Positions 43,347-51,501 of a stretch of 64,000 bases of DNA are shown one piece after another. Below the pieces are notes generated by a model. It was given only the letters and a program-made list of their open reading frames with translations, was not told the origin of the DNA and searched no databases. Positions within the stretch are counted from its first letter, which is position 1. The number at the start of each line of letters is the position of its first letter. A program made the translations under genes and the position numbers. The DNA is from Sphingomonas sp. BT-65 (lineage in GTDB: Bacteria; Pseudomonadota; Alphaproteobacteria; Sphingomonadales; Sphingomonadaceae): contig NZ_JAPCIA010000001.1 of assembly GCF_026107375.2 (NCBI RefSeq), positions 1,488,001 through 1,552,000 on the forward strand, in the 5' to 3' direction.

Positions 43347-46300
43347 ATGAGCAAGCCGATCAAGTCGCTCGCCGAGGCGTTGCAAGCGCGTCTCACCGAT
43401 GGGGCCCTGCCGGGAGAGCTTGAGGGGTTCGGCAATGCCGAGCGCGCCGCCGCCGCCCGCTTCGTCGCGGAGGCCGCGGCCACCCGCGAGCCCGGCACCC
43501 CCGGCATCGCGCTCGAGACCGGCCTGGGGGAAGACAGCCGCGCGATGCGGCTCGCGGTCGTCAACGACGACATGCCGTTCCTGGTCGACTCGATCTCCGC
43601 GACGATCGCCGCGCACGACATCGCGATCCGCCGCGTGATCCACCCCGTCATCGCGGTCGAGCGGACCGGAGATGGCGCGCTCACGGGCATCGGAGCCGGC
43701 GGCACGCGCGAATCGATGGTCTATATGGAGCTGGAGCGTGCCGACGCGCGCGACCGCACCGGCCTGGTCCGCGATCTCGAACGCAATCTCGGCCATGTCC
43801 GCGCGGCCGTCACCGACTGGCCCGATCTGCGCCGCGCGATGAGCGAGGACGCCAACCGCATCGGCGATCCCGAGGGTGCCTCGCTGCTGCGCTGGTTCCA
43901 GGGCGGCAGCATGACGCTGGTCGGGCACGAGACCTGGCACCGCGACGCCGGCATCACCGATGCCGCGGGCATTTGCCGCATGACGCTCGACACGCCCTTG
44001 CTCGCCGACGCCTCGCGCAAGCTCGCGGTCGAGTGGTTCGAGAAGGGTGGGCAGCCGCCGTTGCTGCTCAAGTCCAACCTCATTTCCACCGTGCATCGCC
44101 GCGCCCCGCTCGACCTCGTGCTCGTGCCGCTGCGCGAGGGCGGCAAGATCACCGGGATCTCGATCCATGCCGGCCTGTGGACCAGCGCCGCGCTTCATTC
44201 GACGCCCGACGAGGTGCCGGTGCTGCGCGCGCGCCTGTCGGCGCTCGAGACCAAGTTCGGCTTCGATCCGCGCGGCCATACCGGCAAGGCGCTCGCACAC
44301 GCACTGACCGGGCTGCCCCACGACCTCACCACCGCCTTCCCGCAGGAGGCACTGGAGCAGATCGCGCTCACCGCCATGTCGGTGACCGACCGGCCGCGCT
44401 CCAAGCTCATCCTGATTCGCAGCGCGCTCGGCCGCCATCTCTTCGCCTTTGTGTGGCTGCCCCGCGACGAGGTCTCGACGGGCCGCCGCGTCGCGATCGG
44501 CGAGATGCTCGAGCGCGAATCGAACGCAACCCAGATCAGCTGGTCGATCGCGCTCGAGGATGGGCCGGTCGCGCTGCTGCGCTACACGCTCGACCTGCGC
44601 GGCGAGGGCCGCATGCCCGACGCCGCCGCGCTCGATAACGAGCTCGAGCGGATGGTCCGCGGCTGGCTCCCCGCAGTCGAGAGCGCACTCGCCGAGGGCG
44701 GCATCGCCGCGGCACGCGCCGCGCGCCTCGCGCTGCGCTACGCCCCTGCTTTCCCGCTCGGCTATCGCAACGGCAACCCGCCCGAGGAGGCGGCGCGCGA
44801 CATCGTCCGCATCGCCGGACTCGCGGACAGTGATGCGCGCTCGGTCCGTATCTTCGACCAGAATGGCAAGCTGCGCATCAAGCTCTACCGCCTCGGCGGC
44901 CCGCTGCCGCTGTCGGACGCGGTGCCGGTGTTCGAGAATTTCGGCTTCCGCGTGATCGAGGAAGTGCCGACCGCGCTCCCGGGCGACGCTGGCGCCTATA
45001 TCCATGATTTCGAGGTCGCGCTCGCCGGCGGCGGCACGCTCAAGGGCGACACCGCGACGGTTGAGGACGCGATCGCCGCCGTCCTCGAAGGCCGATCGGA
45101 GAACGACGCCTTCAATCGCCTGATCGTCGAAGCGGGCTTGGCCCCGACTTCGGTGCTGCTGCTGCGCGCCTGGTTCCGCTATTTGCGCCAGACCGGCCTC
45201 GCCTATGGCCTGGTCACGGTGGTCGAGGCACTGCGCCGCGCGCCCGCCGTCGCCACCGCGCTGGTCGAGCGCTTCGCCGCCGCGCACGATCCCGCCCGCG
45301 CCAAGGGCAGCGCCGACGCGGTCAAGGCTGCCGATGCCGCCATCGCCGCCGGCCTCGACGCGGTCAGCGCGATCGACGATGACCGCATCCTGCGCGCCAT
45401 CGCCGGCGTGATCCGCGCGACGCTGCGCACCAACGCCTTCGCCCCCGCGGCTGTAGAGGCGCTGGCCTTCAAACTCGACAGTGCGAAGGTGCCGAACCTG
45501 CCCGCCCCGCTCCCGTGGCGCGAAATCTGGGTGTACTCCCCTCGTGTCGAGGGCATCCACCTGCGCGCCGGCCCGGTCGCCCGCGGCGGCCTGCGCTGGT
45601 CCGACCGGCGCGACGATTTCCGCACCGAGATTCTCGGTCTCATGAAGGCGCAGCGCGTCAAGAACGCGGTGATCGTGCCGACCGGCGCCAAGGGCGGTTT
45701 CTATCCCAAACTGCTCCCCTCCCCCGTGCTCGACCGCGATGCGTGGTTCGAGGAGGGCAAGGAAAGCTACCGCATCTTCATCCGCTCGCTCCTGTCGGTC
45801 ACCGACAACATCGTCTCGGGCAAGGTCGTCCATCCCGAGCAAGTCGCGATCCACGACGGCGAGGATCCCTATTTCGTCGTCGCGGCCGACAAGGGCACCG
45901 CGACCTTCTCCGACGTCGCCAACGCGATCGCGATCGACCGCGGCTTCTGGCTCGGCGACGCGTTCGCGAGCGGCGGTTCGGTCGGCTATGACCACAAGGC
46001 GATGGGCATCACCGCCAAGGGCGCGTGGGTCAGCGTCCAGCGCCACTTCCTCGAGATGGGCACCGACGTCCAGACGCAGAGCATCCGCGTCGCTGGCTGT
46101 GGCGACATGTCGGGCGATGTGTTCGGCAACGGGATGCTGCTGTCGCAGGCCATCAAGCTGGTCGCCGCGTTCGACCACCGCCACATCTTCCTCGATCCCG
46201 ATCCCGATCCGGCGACAAGCTGGGCGGAACGCAGCCGCATGTTCGAGCTGCCGCGGTCGAGTTGGGCCGATTATGATCCGGCGCTGATCTCCAAGGGCGG

Positions 46301-47960
46301 CGGCGTGTTCGCGCGCACCGAGAAGGTGATCAAGCTCTCGCCGCAGGTGCGTGATGCGCTCGGCATCGAGGCCGAGGAGATCGAGCCGGGGACGCTCATC
46401 TCCGCGATCCTCAAGGCGCCGGTCGACCTCATCTGGTTCGGCGGCATCGGCACCTATGTGAAGGCCGCATCCGAGGCGCATGTCGAAGTCGGCGATCCCG
46501 CCAATGATCGCCTGCGCGTCAACGCCGAGGAGGTCCGCGCGCGAGCCATCGGTGAAGGTGCCAATCTCGGCGTGACGCAGGCTGCGCGCATCGCCTTCTC
46601 GCTGCGCGGCGGCCGCCTCAACACCGATTTCATCGACAATTCGGCCGGCGTCGACTGCTCGGACAATGAGGTCAACATCAAGATCGCGTTGAACCGCGAG
46701 GTGATCGAGGGCCGCCTCAAACTCGACGACCGCAATACGCTGCTCGCGGCGATGACCGACGACGTCGCGCACCTCGTACTCGAGGACAACCGCCTCCAGA
46801 CGCTCGCATTGTCCTTCCTCGAGAATGACGGCCCGGTCGCGGTGCCGAGCTTCGTCCGCGTGATCGAGATCCTCGAAGCGTCGGGCCGGCTCGATCGCGT
46901 GGTCGAGGGGCTCGGCTCGAACGAGGATTATCTGCGCCGCGCGCAGGAAGGCCGCGGCCTCACCCGGCCCGAACTCGCGGTGCTGCTCGCCACCTCCAAG
47001 CTCGCGTTGCAGGATGCGATCGAGGATGGCGGCCTGGGCCTCGATCCCGAGCTCGAGCCCGATCTGATCGCCGCCTTCCCGCCGGCGATGCAGAAGAAAT
47101 TCAAGAAGCCGATCGACGAGCATCGCCTGCGCGGTGAGATCGTCGCGACCAAACTCGCCAACCGCATCGTCAACCGACTCGGCGTGCTCCACCCGTTCGA
47201 GCTGGCCGAGGAGGAAGGCGCCTCGCTGCGCGACATCGCCGCGATGTTCGTCGTCGCCGAGCGCCTGTTCGGCCTCCCCGCGATCTGGGAAGCGATCGAG
47301 ACCGCGCCGATCAGCGAGAGCGCACGCCTCGCCCTGCTCGACGAGGTCGCGGTCGCCACCCGCTCGCACATCGCCGACCTGCTCCGCATCTGCCGCCCGG
47401 GCGAAAGCCCCGGCGAGCTGATCGCGCGCCTCAAGCCCGGCATCGCCGCGCTCGACCGTCAGGCGCAGAAGCTGCTCAAGGAAGAGGCGCGCGCCCAATC
47501 GGGCCGCATCGCCGCCAAACTCGAGGGCGCCGGCGCGCCGCATGAGCTGGCCGCCAAGATCGTCCGCATCTTCGAGCTCGACGGCGCGGTCGGCCTCGCC
47601 GACCTCGGCCAGCGCCGCGGCATCGACGAGACCGAACTGACTCACGCCTTCACCCATCTCGGCCAGGAACTCGGCCTCGACTGGGCGCAGGCGGTGGCGG
47701 CGCGCATCGTCGCGGGCGACCCGTGGGAGCGGCTGCTGATCGCGGGCCTCGCGCGCGATTTCCAGCAGCTCCGCCTCGAATTCCTCGCCCGCGCCGAGGG
47801 CAAGGATCCGCGCGCCGACGTCGACACCTGGCTCGCCGCCCACGCCCCGCGCGTCGCGCAGTTCGCCGCCTTGGTCAGCCGCGCGCGCAAGGCGCCCAGT
47901 CCCAATGCCGCAATGCTCGCCCAGATCGCCGGCCAGGCACGCGTGCTGCTGGGGCGCTGA
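43347..47960 (+). CDS. gdhB: NAD-specific glutamate dehydrogenase, large (GDH-180 class)
   Basis: 1,537 residues, within the usual 1,550-1,650 range for this class. It oxidises glutamate to 2-oxoglutarate and ammonium with NAD+, a catabolic enzyme in the cytoplasm. N-terminal ACT-like regulatory segments (MPFLVDSISATIAAHDI) precede the catalytic region (around residues 745-800: RGGLRWSDRRDDFRTEILGLMKAQRVKNAVIVPTGAKGGFYPK). The dinucleotide-binding part has GCGDMSGDVFGNGMLLS and FLDPDPDP, and a long helical C-terminal domain follows. No strong ribosome-binding site is seen before ATG 43347. The gene symbol is by function; naming varies. Confidence 0.94.
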   Translation: MSKPIKSLAEALQARLTDGALPGELEGFGNAERAAAARFVAEAAATREPGTPGIALETGLGEDSRAMRLAVVNDDMPFLVDSISATIAAHDIAIRRVIHPVIAVERTGDGALTGIGAGGTRESMVYMELERADARDRTGLVRDLERNLGHVRAAVTDWPDLRRAMSEDANRIGDPEGASLLRWFQGGSMTLVGHETWHRDAGITDAAGICRMTLDTPLLADASRKLAVEWFEKGGQPPLLLKSNLISTVHRRAPLDLVLVPLREGGKITGISIHAGLWTSAALHSTPDEVPVLRARLSALETKFGFDPRGHTGKALAHALTGLPHDLTTAFPQEALEQIALTAMSVTDRPRSKLILIRSALGRHLFAFVWLPRDEVSTGRRVAIGEMLERESNATQISWSIALEDGPVALLRYTLDLRGEGRMPDAAALDNELERMVRGWLPAVESALAEGGIAAARAARLALRYAPAFPLGYRNGNPPEEAARDIVRIAGLADSDARSVRIFDQNGKLRIKLYRLGGPLPLSDAVPVFENFGFRVIEEVPTALPGDAGAYIHDFEVALAGGGTLKGDTATVEDAIAAVLEGRSENDAFNRLIVEAGLAPTSVLLLRAWFRYLRQTGLAYGLVTVVEALRRAPAVATALVERFAAAHDPARAKGSADAVKAADAAIAAGLDAVSAIDDDRILRAIAGVIRATLRTNAFAPAAVEALAFKLDSAKVPNLPAPLPWREIWVYSPRVEGIHLRAGPVARGGLRWSDRRDDFRTEILGLMKAQRVKNAVIVPTGAKGGFYPKLLPSPVLDRDAWFEEGKESYRIFIRSLLSVTDNIVSGKVVHPEQVAIHDGEDPYFVVAADKGTATFSDVANAIAIDRGFWLGDAFASGGSVGYDHKAMGITAKGAWVSVQRHFLEMGTDVQTQSIRVAGCGDMSGDVFGNGMLLSQAIKLVAAFDHRHIFLDPDPDPATSWAERSRMFELPRSSWADYDPALISKGGGVFARTEKVIKLSPQVRDALGIEAEEIEPGTLISAILKAPVDLIWFGGIGTYVKAASEAHVEVGDPANDRLRVNAEEVRARAIGEGANLGVTQAARIAFSLRGGRLNTDFIDNSAGVDCSDNEVNIKIALNREVIEGRLKLDDRNTLLAAMTDDVAHLVLEDNRLQTLALSFLENDGPVAVPSFVRVIEILEASGRLDRVVEGLGSNEDYLRRAQEGRGLTRPELAVLLATSKLALQDAIEDGGLGLDPELEPDLIAAFPPAMQKKFKKPIDEHRLRGEIVATKLANRIVNRLGVLHPFELAEEEGASLRDIAAMFVVAERLFGLPAIWEAIETAPISESARLALLDEVAVATRSHIADLLRICRPGESPGELIARLKPGIAALDRQAQKLLKEEARAQSGRIAAKLEGAGAPHELAAKIVRIFELDGAVGLADLGQRRGIDETELTHAFTHLGQELGLDWAQAVAARIVAGDPWERLLIAGLARDFQQLRLEFLARAEGKDPRADVDTWLAAHAPRVAQFAALVSRARKAPSPNAAMLAQIAGQARVLLGR

Positions 47961-48042
47961 CCGGGAGAGGCGCGATTAGGTAAACGGGCCCGGCGGGTGT
48001 AGGGCGGCGGCGCGCATATGCGTGCGCGCCTGGAGAAAGCTC

Positions 48043-48219
48043 GTGGAAACCCGTCTTATCGTGGCTTACAGCCTCATCGCCCTCATGGTTTTCGGGGTTA
48101 TCGTGGCGGCGCGAATCCTTTGGTACCAGTCATGGCGCCAGCGTACCGCCCGCGAACGCAAGCGCGAGCTGCGCCGCAGCGAACAGCGGCAGGAGGCAGC
48201 AGCACGCGCCGGCCTGTGA
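48043..48219 (+). CDS. Small single-pass membrane protein
   Basis: 58 residues from a GTG at 48043 with GGAG seven bases upstream; an in-frame GTG at 48022 would add seven residues. One transmembrane helix (RLIVAYSLIALMVFGVIVAARIL) is followed by a very basic cytoplasmic tail (RQRTARERKRELRRSEQRQ). The family is unknown; many such proteins are inner-membrane accessory subunits. Codon use matches neighbours, and it lies between GDH and the Fur-box-like site. Confidence 0.6.
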   Translation: METRLIVAYSLIALMVFGVIVAARILWYQSWRQRTARERKRELRRSEQRQEAAARAGL

Positions 48220-48266
48220 CCGTCACGCCGCGATAAAGGACCATCTGCGGCTGCCGGACCCACATT

Positions 48267-48285
48267 GTAATTGCGAATCATTCTC
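48267..48285. promoter_or_regulatory. Fur-box-like site before the PepSY operon
   Basis: GTAATTGCGAATCATTCTC matches the 19-base Fur consensus at 13 positions by eye and lies about 40 bases before the PepSY gene start, in a locally AT-rich patch. It resembles the sites before the Fiu-like receptor (TTGCGA then TTCTC), supporting one iron regulon. Confidence 0.65.
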
Positions 48286-48326
48286 GCTAAGTCGCGAACG
48301 ACTCGCAATTGGAACCACCGCCCGCA

Positions 48327-48974
48327 ATGCACGGCACCGCCGCCAAACCGGCTCCTCGCAAGAAAAGCCGGAAAGCCTTCTGGCTGAAGCAGCTGCATAT
48401 GTGGCATTGGATGAGCTCCGCGATCAGCCTGATCGGGCTGCTGCTGTTCGCGATCACAGGCTTCACGCTCAACCACGCCGCCGACATCGAAGCGTCGCCG
48501 GTCACCGTCGAGAAGAAGGCGCAGCTCCCCGCCCCGCTCCTCGCCAGCATCAAGCCCGACGACGCGCCCGACACCAAGAAGCCGCTGCCAAAACCCGTCG
48601 CTGAATGGGTCGAGGCCAACCTCCCCGTCAAGCGCGCCGCCGGTGAGGCCGAATGGTCCGCCGGTGAGATCTACCTTGCCCTGCCCCGCCCCGGCGGCGA
48701 CGGCTGGGTCGCGATCGACCGCGAGACCGGCGAGGTGACCAACGAGAGCACCAGCCGCGGCTGGATCGCCTGGCTCAACGATCTCCACAAGGGCCGCAAT
48801 GCCGGCACCGTATGGAAATGGTTCATCGACATCTTCGTCGCCGCCTGCGTGATCTTCTCGCTCACTGGCCTCGTCCTGCTCCAGCTCCACGCGCGCCATC
48901 GGCCCAGCACCTGGCCGCTGGTCGCCGCGGGCCTGATCATTCCCGCCATCCTCGCCATCTACTTCATCCACTAA
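48327..48974 (+). CDS. PepSY-associated transmembrane protein
   Basis: 215 residues from ATG 48327 (a TTG at 48309 is less likely). It has a transmembrane helix near residue 40 preceded by LKQLHMWHWMSS, a periplasmic PepSY-like part (VAEWVEANLP, GGDGWVAIDRETGEVTNE), then WLNDLHKGRNAGTVWKWFIDIF and two more C-terminal helices. Conserved histidines in LHMWHW and LHKGR are candidates for haem b binding, as in PepSY_TM reductases. It is first in an operon with DUF2271, DUF4198 and ApbE genes, so it probably passes electrons from the membrane to a periplasmic flavoprotein (inference). Confidence 0.8.
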   Translation: MHGTAAKPAPRKKSRKAFWLKQLHMWHWMSSAISLIGLLLFAITGFTLNHAADIEASPVTVEKKAQLPAPLLASIKPDDAPDTKKPLPKPVAEWVEANLPVKRAAGEAEWSAGEIYLALPRPGGDGWVAIDRETGEVTNESTSRGWIAWLNDLHKGRNAGTVWKWFIDIFVAACVIFSLTGLVLLQLHARHRPSTWPLVAAGLIIPAILAIYFIH

Positions 48975-48987
48975 GGGGAATGCCGCC

Positions 48988-49491
48988 ATGCAGCTTCGCA
49001 CCACCGGATTGACCGCCACCGCGCTCGGCGCGGGCCTGCTCGCGCCCGGCATGGCGTCAGCGCAGACGCTCGAGGTCACGCTCACCATCCCGCGCCTCAC
49101 CGTCGCCGAATATCACCGGCCCTATGTCGCGATCTGGCTGGAGAAGGAAGGCGCGCCCGCGAAGACCCTCGCCGTGTTCTACGACGTCGACATGAAGAAC
49201 AACGAGGGCACCAAGTGGCTGCGCGACATCCGCCAATGGTGGCGCGCCTCGGGCCGCAGCATGAAGTTCCCCGCCGCCGGCGTCACCGGCGCGACCAAGG
49301 CGCCCGGCACACACAAGCTCAGCCTCAAGCCGCAGCTCGCCCCCGGCAACTACACGTTGGTGGTCGAGGCCGCGCGCGAGGTCGGCGGCCGCGAGCTGCT
49401 CCGCCTGCCCTTCGCGCTGCCCCCGGGCGGCACCGCCCGCGCCGCCGGCAAGTCCGAGCTCGGCGCCGTCACCCTCACCGTCAAGCGCTGA
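48988..49491 (+). CDS. DUF2271 periplasmic protein with ApbE flavinylation motif
   Basis: 167 residues with a signal peptide ending MASAQ (about residue 26). The DUF2271 core is AEYHRPYVAIWLEKEG, KWLRDIRQWWRASG and the C-terminal strands LAPGNYTLVVEAAREVGGRE. Residues 100-103 are TGAT in AAGVTGATKAPG, which fits the (S/T)GA(S/T) consensus where ApbE attaches FMN through a phosphoester to the last Thr. ApbE is encoded two genes on. The protein is therefore a likely covalent flavoprotein carrying electrons in the periplasm. Confidence 0.82.
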   Translation: MQLRTTGLTATALGAGLLAPGMASAQTLEVTLTIPRLTVAEYHRPYVAIWLEKEGAPAKTLAVFYDVDMKNNEGTKWLRDIRQWWRASGRSMKFPAAGVTGATKAPGTHKLSLKPQLAPGNYTLVVEAAREVGGRELLRLPFALPPGGTARAAGKSELGAVTLTVKR

Positions 49492-49506
49492 CAAGGGGAT
49501 AGCCTG

Positions 49507-50337
49507 ATGAAGCTCCGCAACCTCATGATCGCCGCCGCAGCCGCCGCGATCGCCGTTCCCGCCGCCGTCCAGGCCCACCGCCAGTGGATGCTCCCGTCGA
49601 TGACCGTCGTCTCGGGCGAGGGCGACGACGTGTGGGTGACGGTCGACGCCGCGGTCTCCAACGACCTCTTCTATTTCGAGCACCAGCCGCTGCGCTGGGA
49701 CGCCAGCGTCCTGCTCCCCGACGGCACGCCCGGCGAGATCAGGAACAAGGCCACCGGCCGCTACCGCACCACTTTCGACGTGCAGATCGGCAAGCGCGGC
49801 ACCTACAAGATCTACTACGCCACCGAGAGCGTGATGGGCAGCTACAAGCTGGGCGGCGAGGAGAAGCGCATCCCGCGCGGCACCACTACCGCCACCCTCG
49901 CCTCGGTCATCCCCGCCGGCGCCACCGACGTGCGCACCAGCGAGAGCAGCAACCGCAACGAGATCTTCGTCACCGCGGGCGAGCCCACTACCACCGTGTT
50001 CAAGCCCACCGGCAAGGGCATCGAGCTGGTCCCGGTCACCCACCCCAACGACCTCGTCGTCGGCGAGGACGCGACCTTCCAGTTCCTGCTCGACGGCAAG
50101 CCCGCCGCGGGCCTGCCCGTCACCGTCATCCCCGGCGGCATCCGCTACCGCGACCAGCTCCACCAGCAGGACCTCAAGACCGGCGCCGACGGCAAGGTCA
50201 CGGTGAAGTGGGGCGATCCCGGCATGTACTGGATCAACGTCACCACCCCGCGCGCCGCCGGTGAGGAAGGCGCCCCGCCCGCTCCCGGCGCGCGCCGCGC
50301 GAGCTATGTGACGACGCTCGAGGTGATGGCCCCCTGA
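49507..50337 (+). CDS. DUF4198 periplasmic protein (NikM/CbiK-like beta-sandwich)
   Basis: 276 residues, signal peptide ending VQAH (about residue 23). The mature N-terminus AHRQWMLPSMTVVSGEGDDVWVTVDAAVSND matches DUF4198 proteins, a family that includes periplasmic components of metal-uptake systems. His residues directly after the signal could bind metal. Two Ig-like domains follow (the second at about 180-260: GVEL-like VGEDATFQFLLDGKPAAGLPVTVIPGG). In this operon it may bind ferric or another metal ion near the flavoprotein. Confidence 0.8.
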   Translation: MKLRNLMIAAAAAAIAVPAAVQAHRQWMLPSMTVVSGEGDDVWVTVDAAVSNDLFYFEHQPLRWDASVLLPDGTPGEIRNKATGRYRTTFDVQIGKRGTYKIYYATESVMGSYKLGGEEKRIPRGTTTATLASVIPAGATDVRTSESSNRNEIFVTAGEPTTTVFKPTGKGIELVPVTHPNDLVVGEDATFQFLLDGKPAAGLPVTVIPGGIRYRDQLHQQDLKTGADGKVTVKWGDPGMYWINVTTPRAAGEEGAPPAPGARRASYVTTLEVMAP

Positions 50338-50411
50338 GCCGCGAACCGCGCGTCATCATCCCGAACGCGATCTCGCCCGCCGCCTTCCACAGGCGGCGGG
50401 CGAACGCGCTT

Positions 50412-51314
50412 GTGGCGCATCTCGGCGGCGAGACCATGGGCACGACCTGGTCGGCGAAGATCGTCGCCCCGCCCGCGAACGTGCAGACGGAGATCGAGGC
50501 GGTGCTCGCCACCATCATCGCCCAGATGAGCCATTGGGAGCCGAGCTCCCAGCTCAGCCGCATCAACGATAGCGCGCCGGGCACCTGGCACCGCATCGGC
50601 CCCGAATTCGCGCAGGTGATGGGACAAGCGCTCGACATCGCCAGGCGTTCGGGCGGCGCGTTCGACCCGGCGATGGGCGTGCCCGTCAATCTCTGGGGCT
50701 TCGGCCCGCCCGGCCCGCGCGAGGGCCTCCCCAGCGAAGCCGAGATCGAAGCCGCCCGCGCCCTCAGCGGCTATGACGCGATCGACTTCGATCCCCTGCT
50801 CCTGCGCCTCCGCCTCACCCGCCCGGTCCGGCTCGACCTCTCCGGCATCGCCAAGGGCTATGCCGTCGACGCCGTCGCCGCCCGCCTGCGCGCGCTGGGC
50901 TGCCTCGACTTCCTCGTCGAGATCGGCGGCGAATTGCTAGGCGAAGGCATCCAGCCCGACGGCCAGCCCTGGTGGGTCGATGTCGAGGTGCCGCCAGGGG
51001 TGGAGGCCGCGCCGCTGCGCATTGCGCTGCATGGGTTGGCGGTTGCGACGTCGGGCGACTATCGGCGCAGGTTTGTGGAGGGCGACACCCGCTATGCCCA
51101 CACCCTCGATCCGCGTGCCGCCCGCCCCATGGACAACCGGATCGCCAGCGCCACCGTCCTCCACCGCGACTGCGCCCAAGCCGACGCCTGGGCGAGCGCG
51201 CTGACGGTGCTGGGGATGGAAGAGGGCATAGCCCTCGCCGCACCCGAGGAGTTGGAAGCGCATATATTGGAGCGAGATAGAGAAAAAGGCCGGGAACTGA
51301 CGTCCCCGGCCTAG
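50412..51314 (+). CDS. apbE: FAD:protein FMN transferase (ApbE)
   Basis: At least 300 residues from GTG 50412. ApbE motifs: GGETMGTTWSAKI, MSHWEPSSQLSRIN, GGAFDPAMG, LDLSGIAKGYAVDAVAARL, LVEIGGELLGEG, YAHTLDPRAARPMDN and the Mg-site ADAWASALTVLG. It transfers FMN from FAD to Thr/Ser of periplasmic targets, probably the DUF2271 protein. The start is uncertain: the frame stays open upstream and reads REPRVIIPNAISPAAF, homologue-like, back to a CTG at 50334 that overlaps the DUF4198 stop as CTGA, with no ATG, GTG or TTG between it and 50412. No obvious signal peptide is seen. Confidence 0.88.
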   Translation: MAHLGGETMGTTWSAKIVAPPANVQTEIEAVLATIIAQMSHWEPSSQLSRINDSAPGTWHRIGPEFAQVMGQALDIARRSGGAFDPAMGVPVNLWGFGPPGPREGLPSEAEIEAARALSGYDAIDFDPLLLRLRLTRPVRLDLSGIAKGYAVDAVAARLRALGCLDFLVEIGGELLGEGIQPDGQPWWVDVEVPPGVEAAPLRIALHGLAVATSGDYRRRFVEGDTRYAHTLDPRAARPMDNRIASATVLHRDCAQADAWASALTVLGMEEGIALAAPEELEAHILERDREKGRELTSPA

Positions 51315-51342
51315 AATTAAGTGCACTGTCACCGTAATCCTA

Positions 51343-51501
51343 TCACTGACTCCTAGTCAGATATAATATGATAGCACAAGCAATAGCTATCAAAATTGGC
51401 TTAGAGAATCCATCAACAGATAATATCTCCAAAATGGCTCCAGCACTAGCCAAAACAAAGGAGGCAATTATCCACCACCTATTTCCGATATTTATTTGCA
51501 T
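51343..51501 (-). CDS. 52-residue two-helix membrane ORF overlapping the Rhs gene (candidate immunity protein)
   Basis: Begins MQINIGNRWWIIASFVL and ends CAIILYLTRSQ, with two hydrophobic helices (about residues 9-26 and 34-48) joined by a short loop. Its ATG lies ten bases inside the end of the Rhs gene in another frame, so it could be translated by coupling; there is no close ribosome-binding site. It shares the low GC of the Rhs tail. Small proteins directly after Rhs tips are often cognate immunity proteins, which is the basis of the suggestion. No family recognised. Confidence 0.5.
   Translation of the reverse strand: MQINIGNRWWIIASFVLASAGAILEILSVDGFSKPILIAIACAIILYLTRSQ

Noticed and set aside
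43281..47843. 1,520-codon open frame on the minus strand opposite the glutamate dehydrogenase gene
   Set aside because: It is an antisense shadow caused by high-GC codon bias; the translation is a low-complexity Arg/Glu/Gly/Ala mixture without motifs, while the plus-strand GDH is well conserved.
51346..51360. CTGACT-CCT-AGTCAG hairpin as a terminator between apbE and the Rhs module
   Set aside because: Only six base pairs and no T-tract; it also overlaps the end of the small two-helix ORF, so the evidence is too weak.
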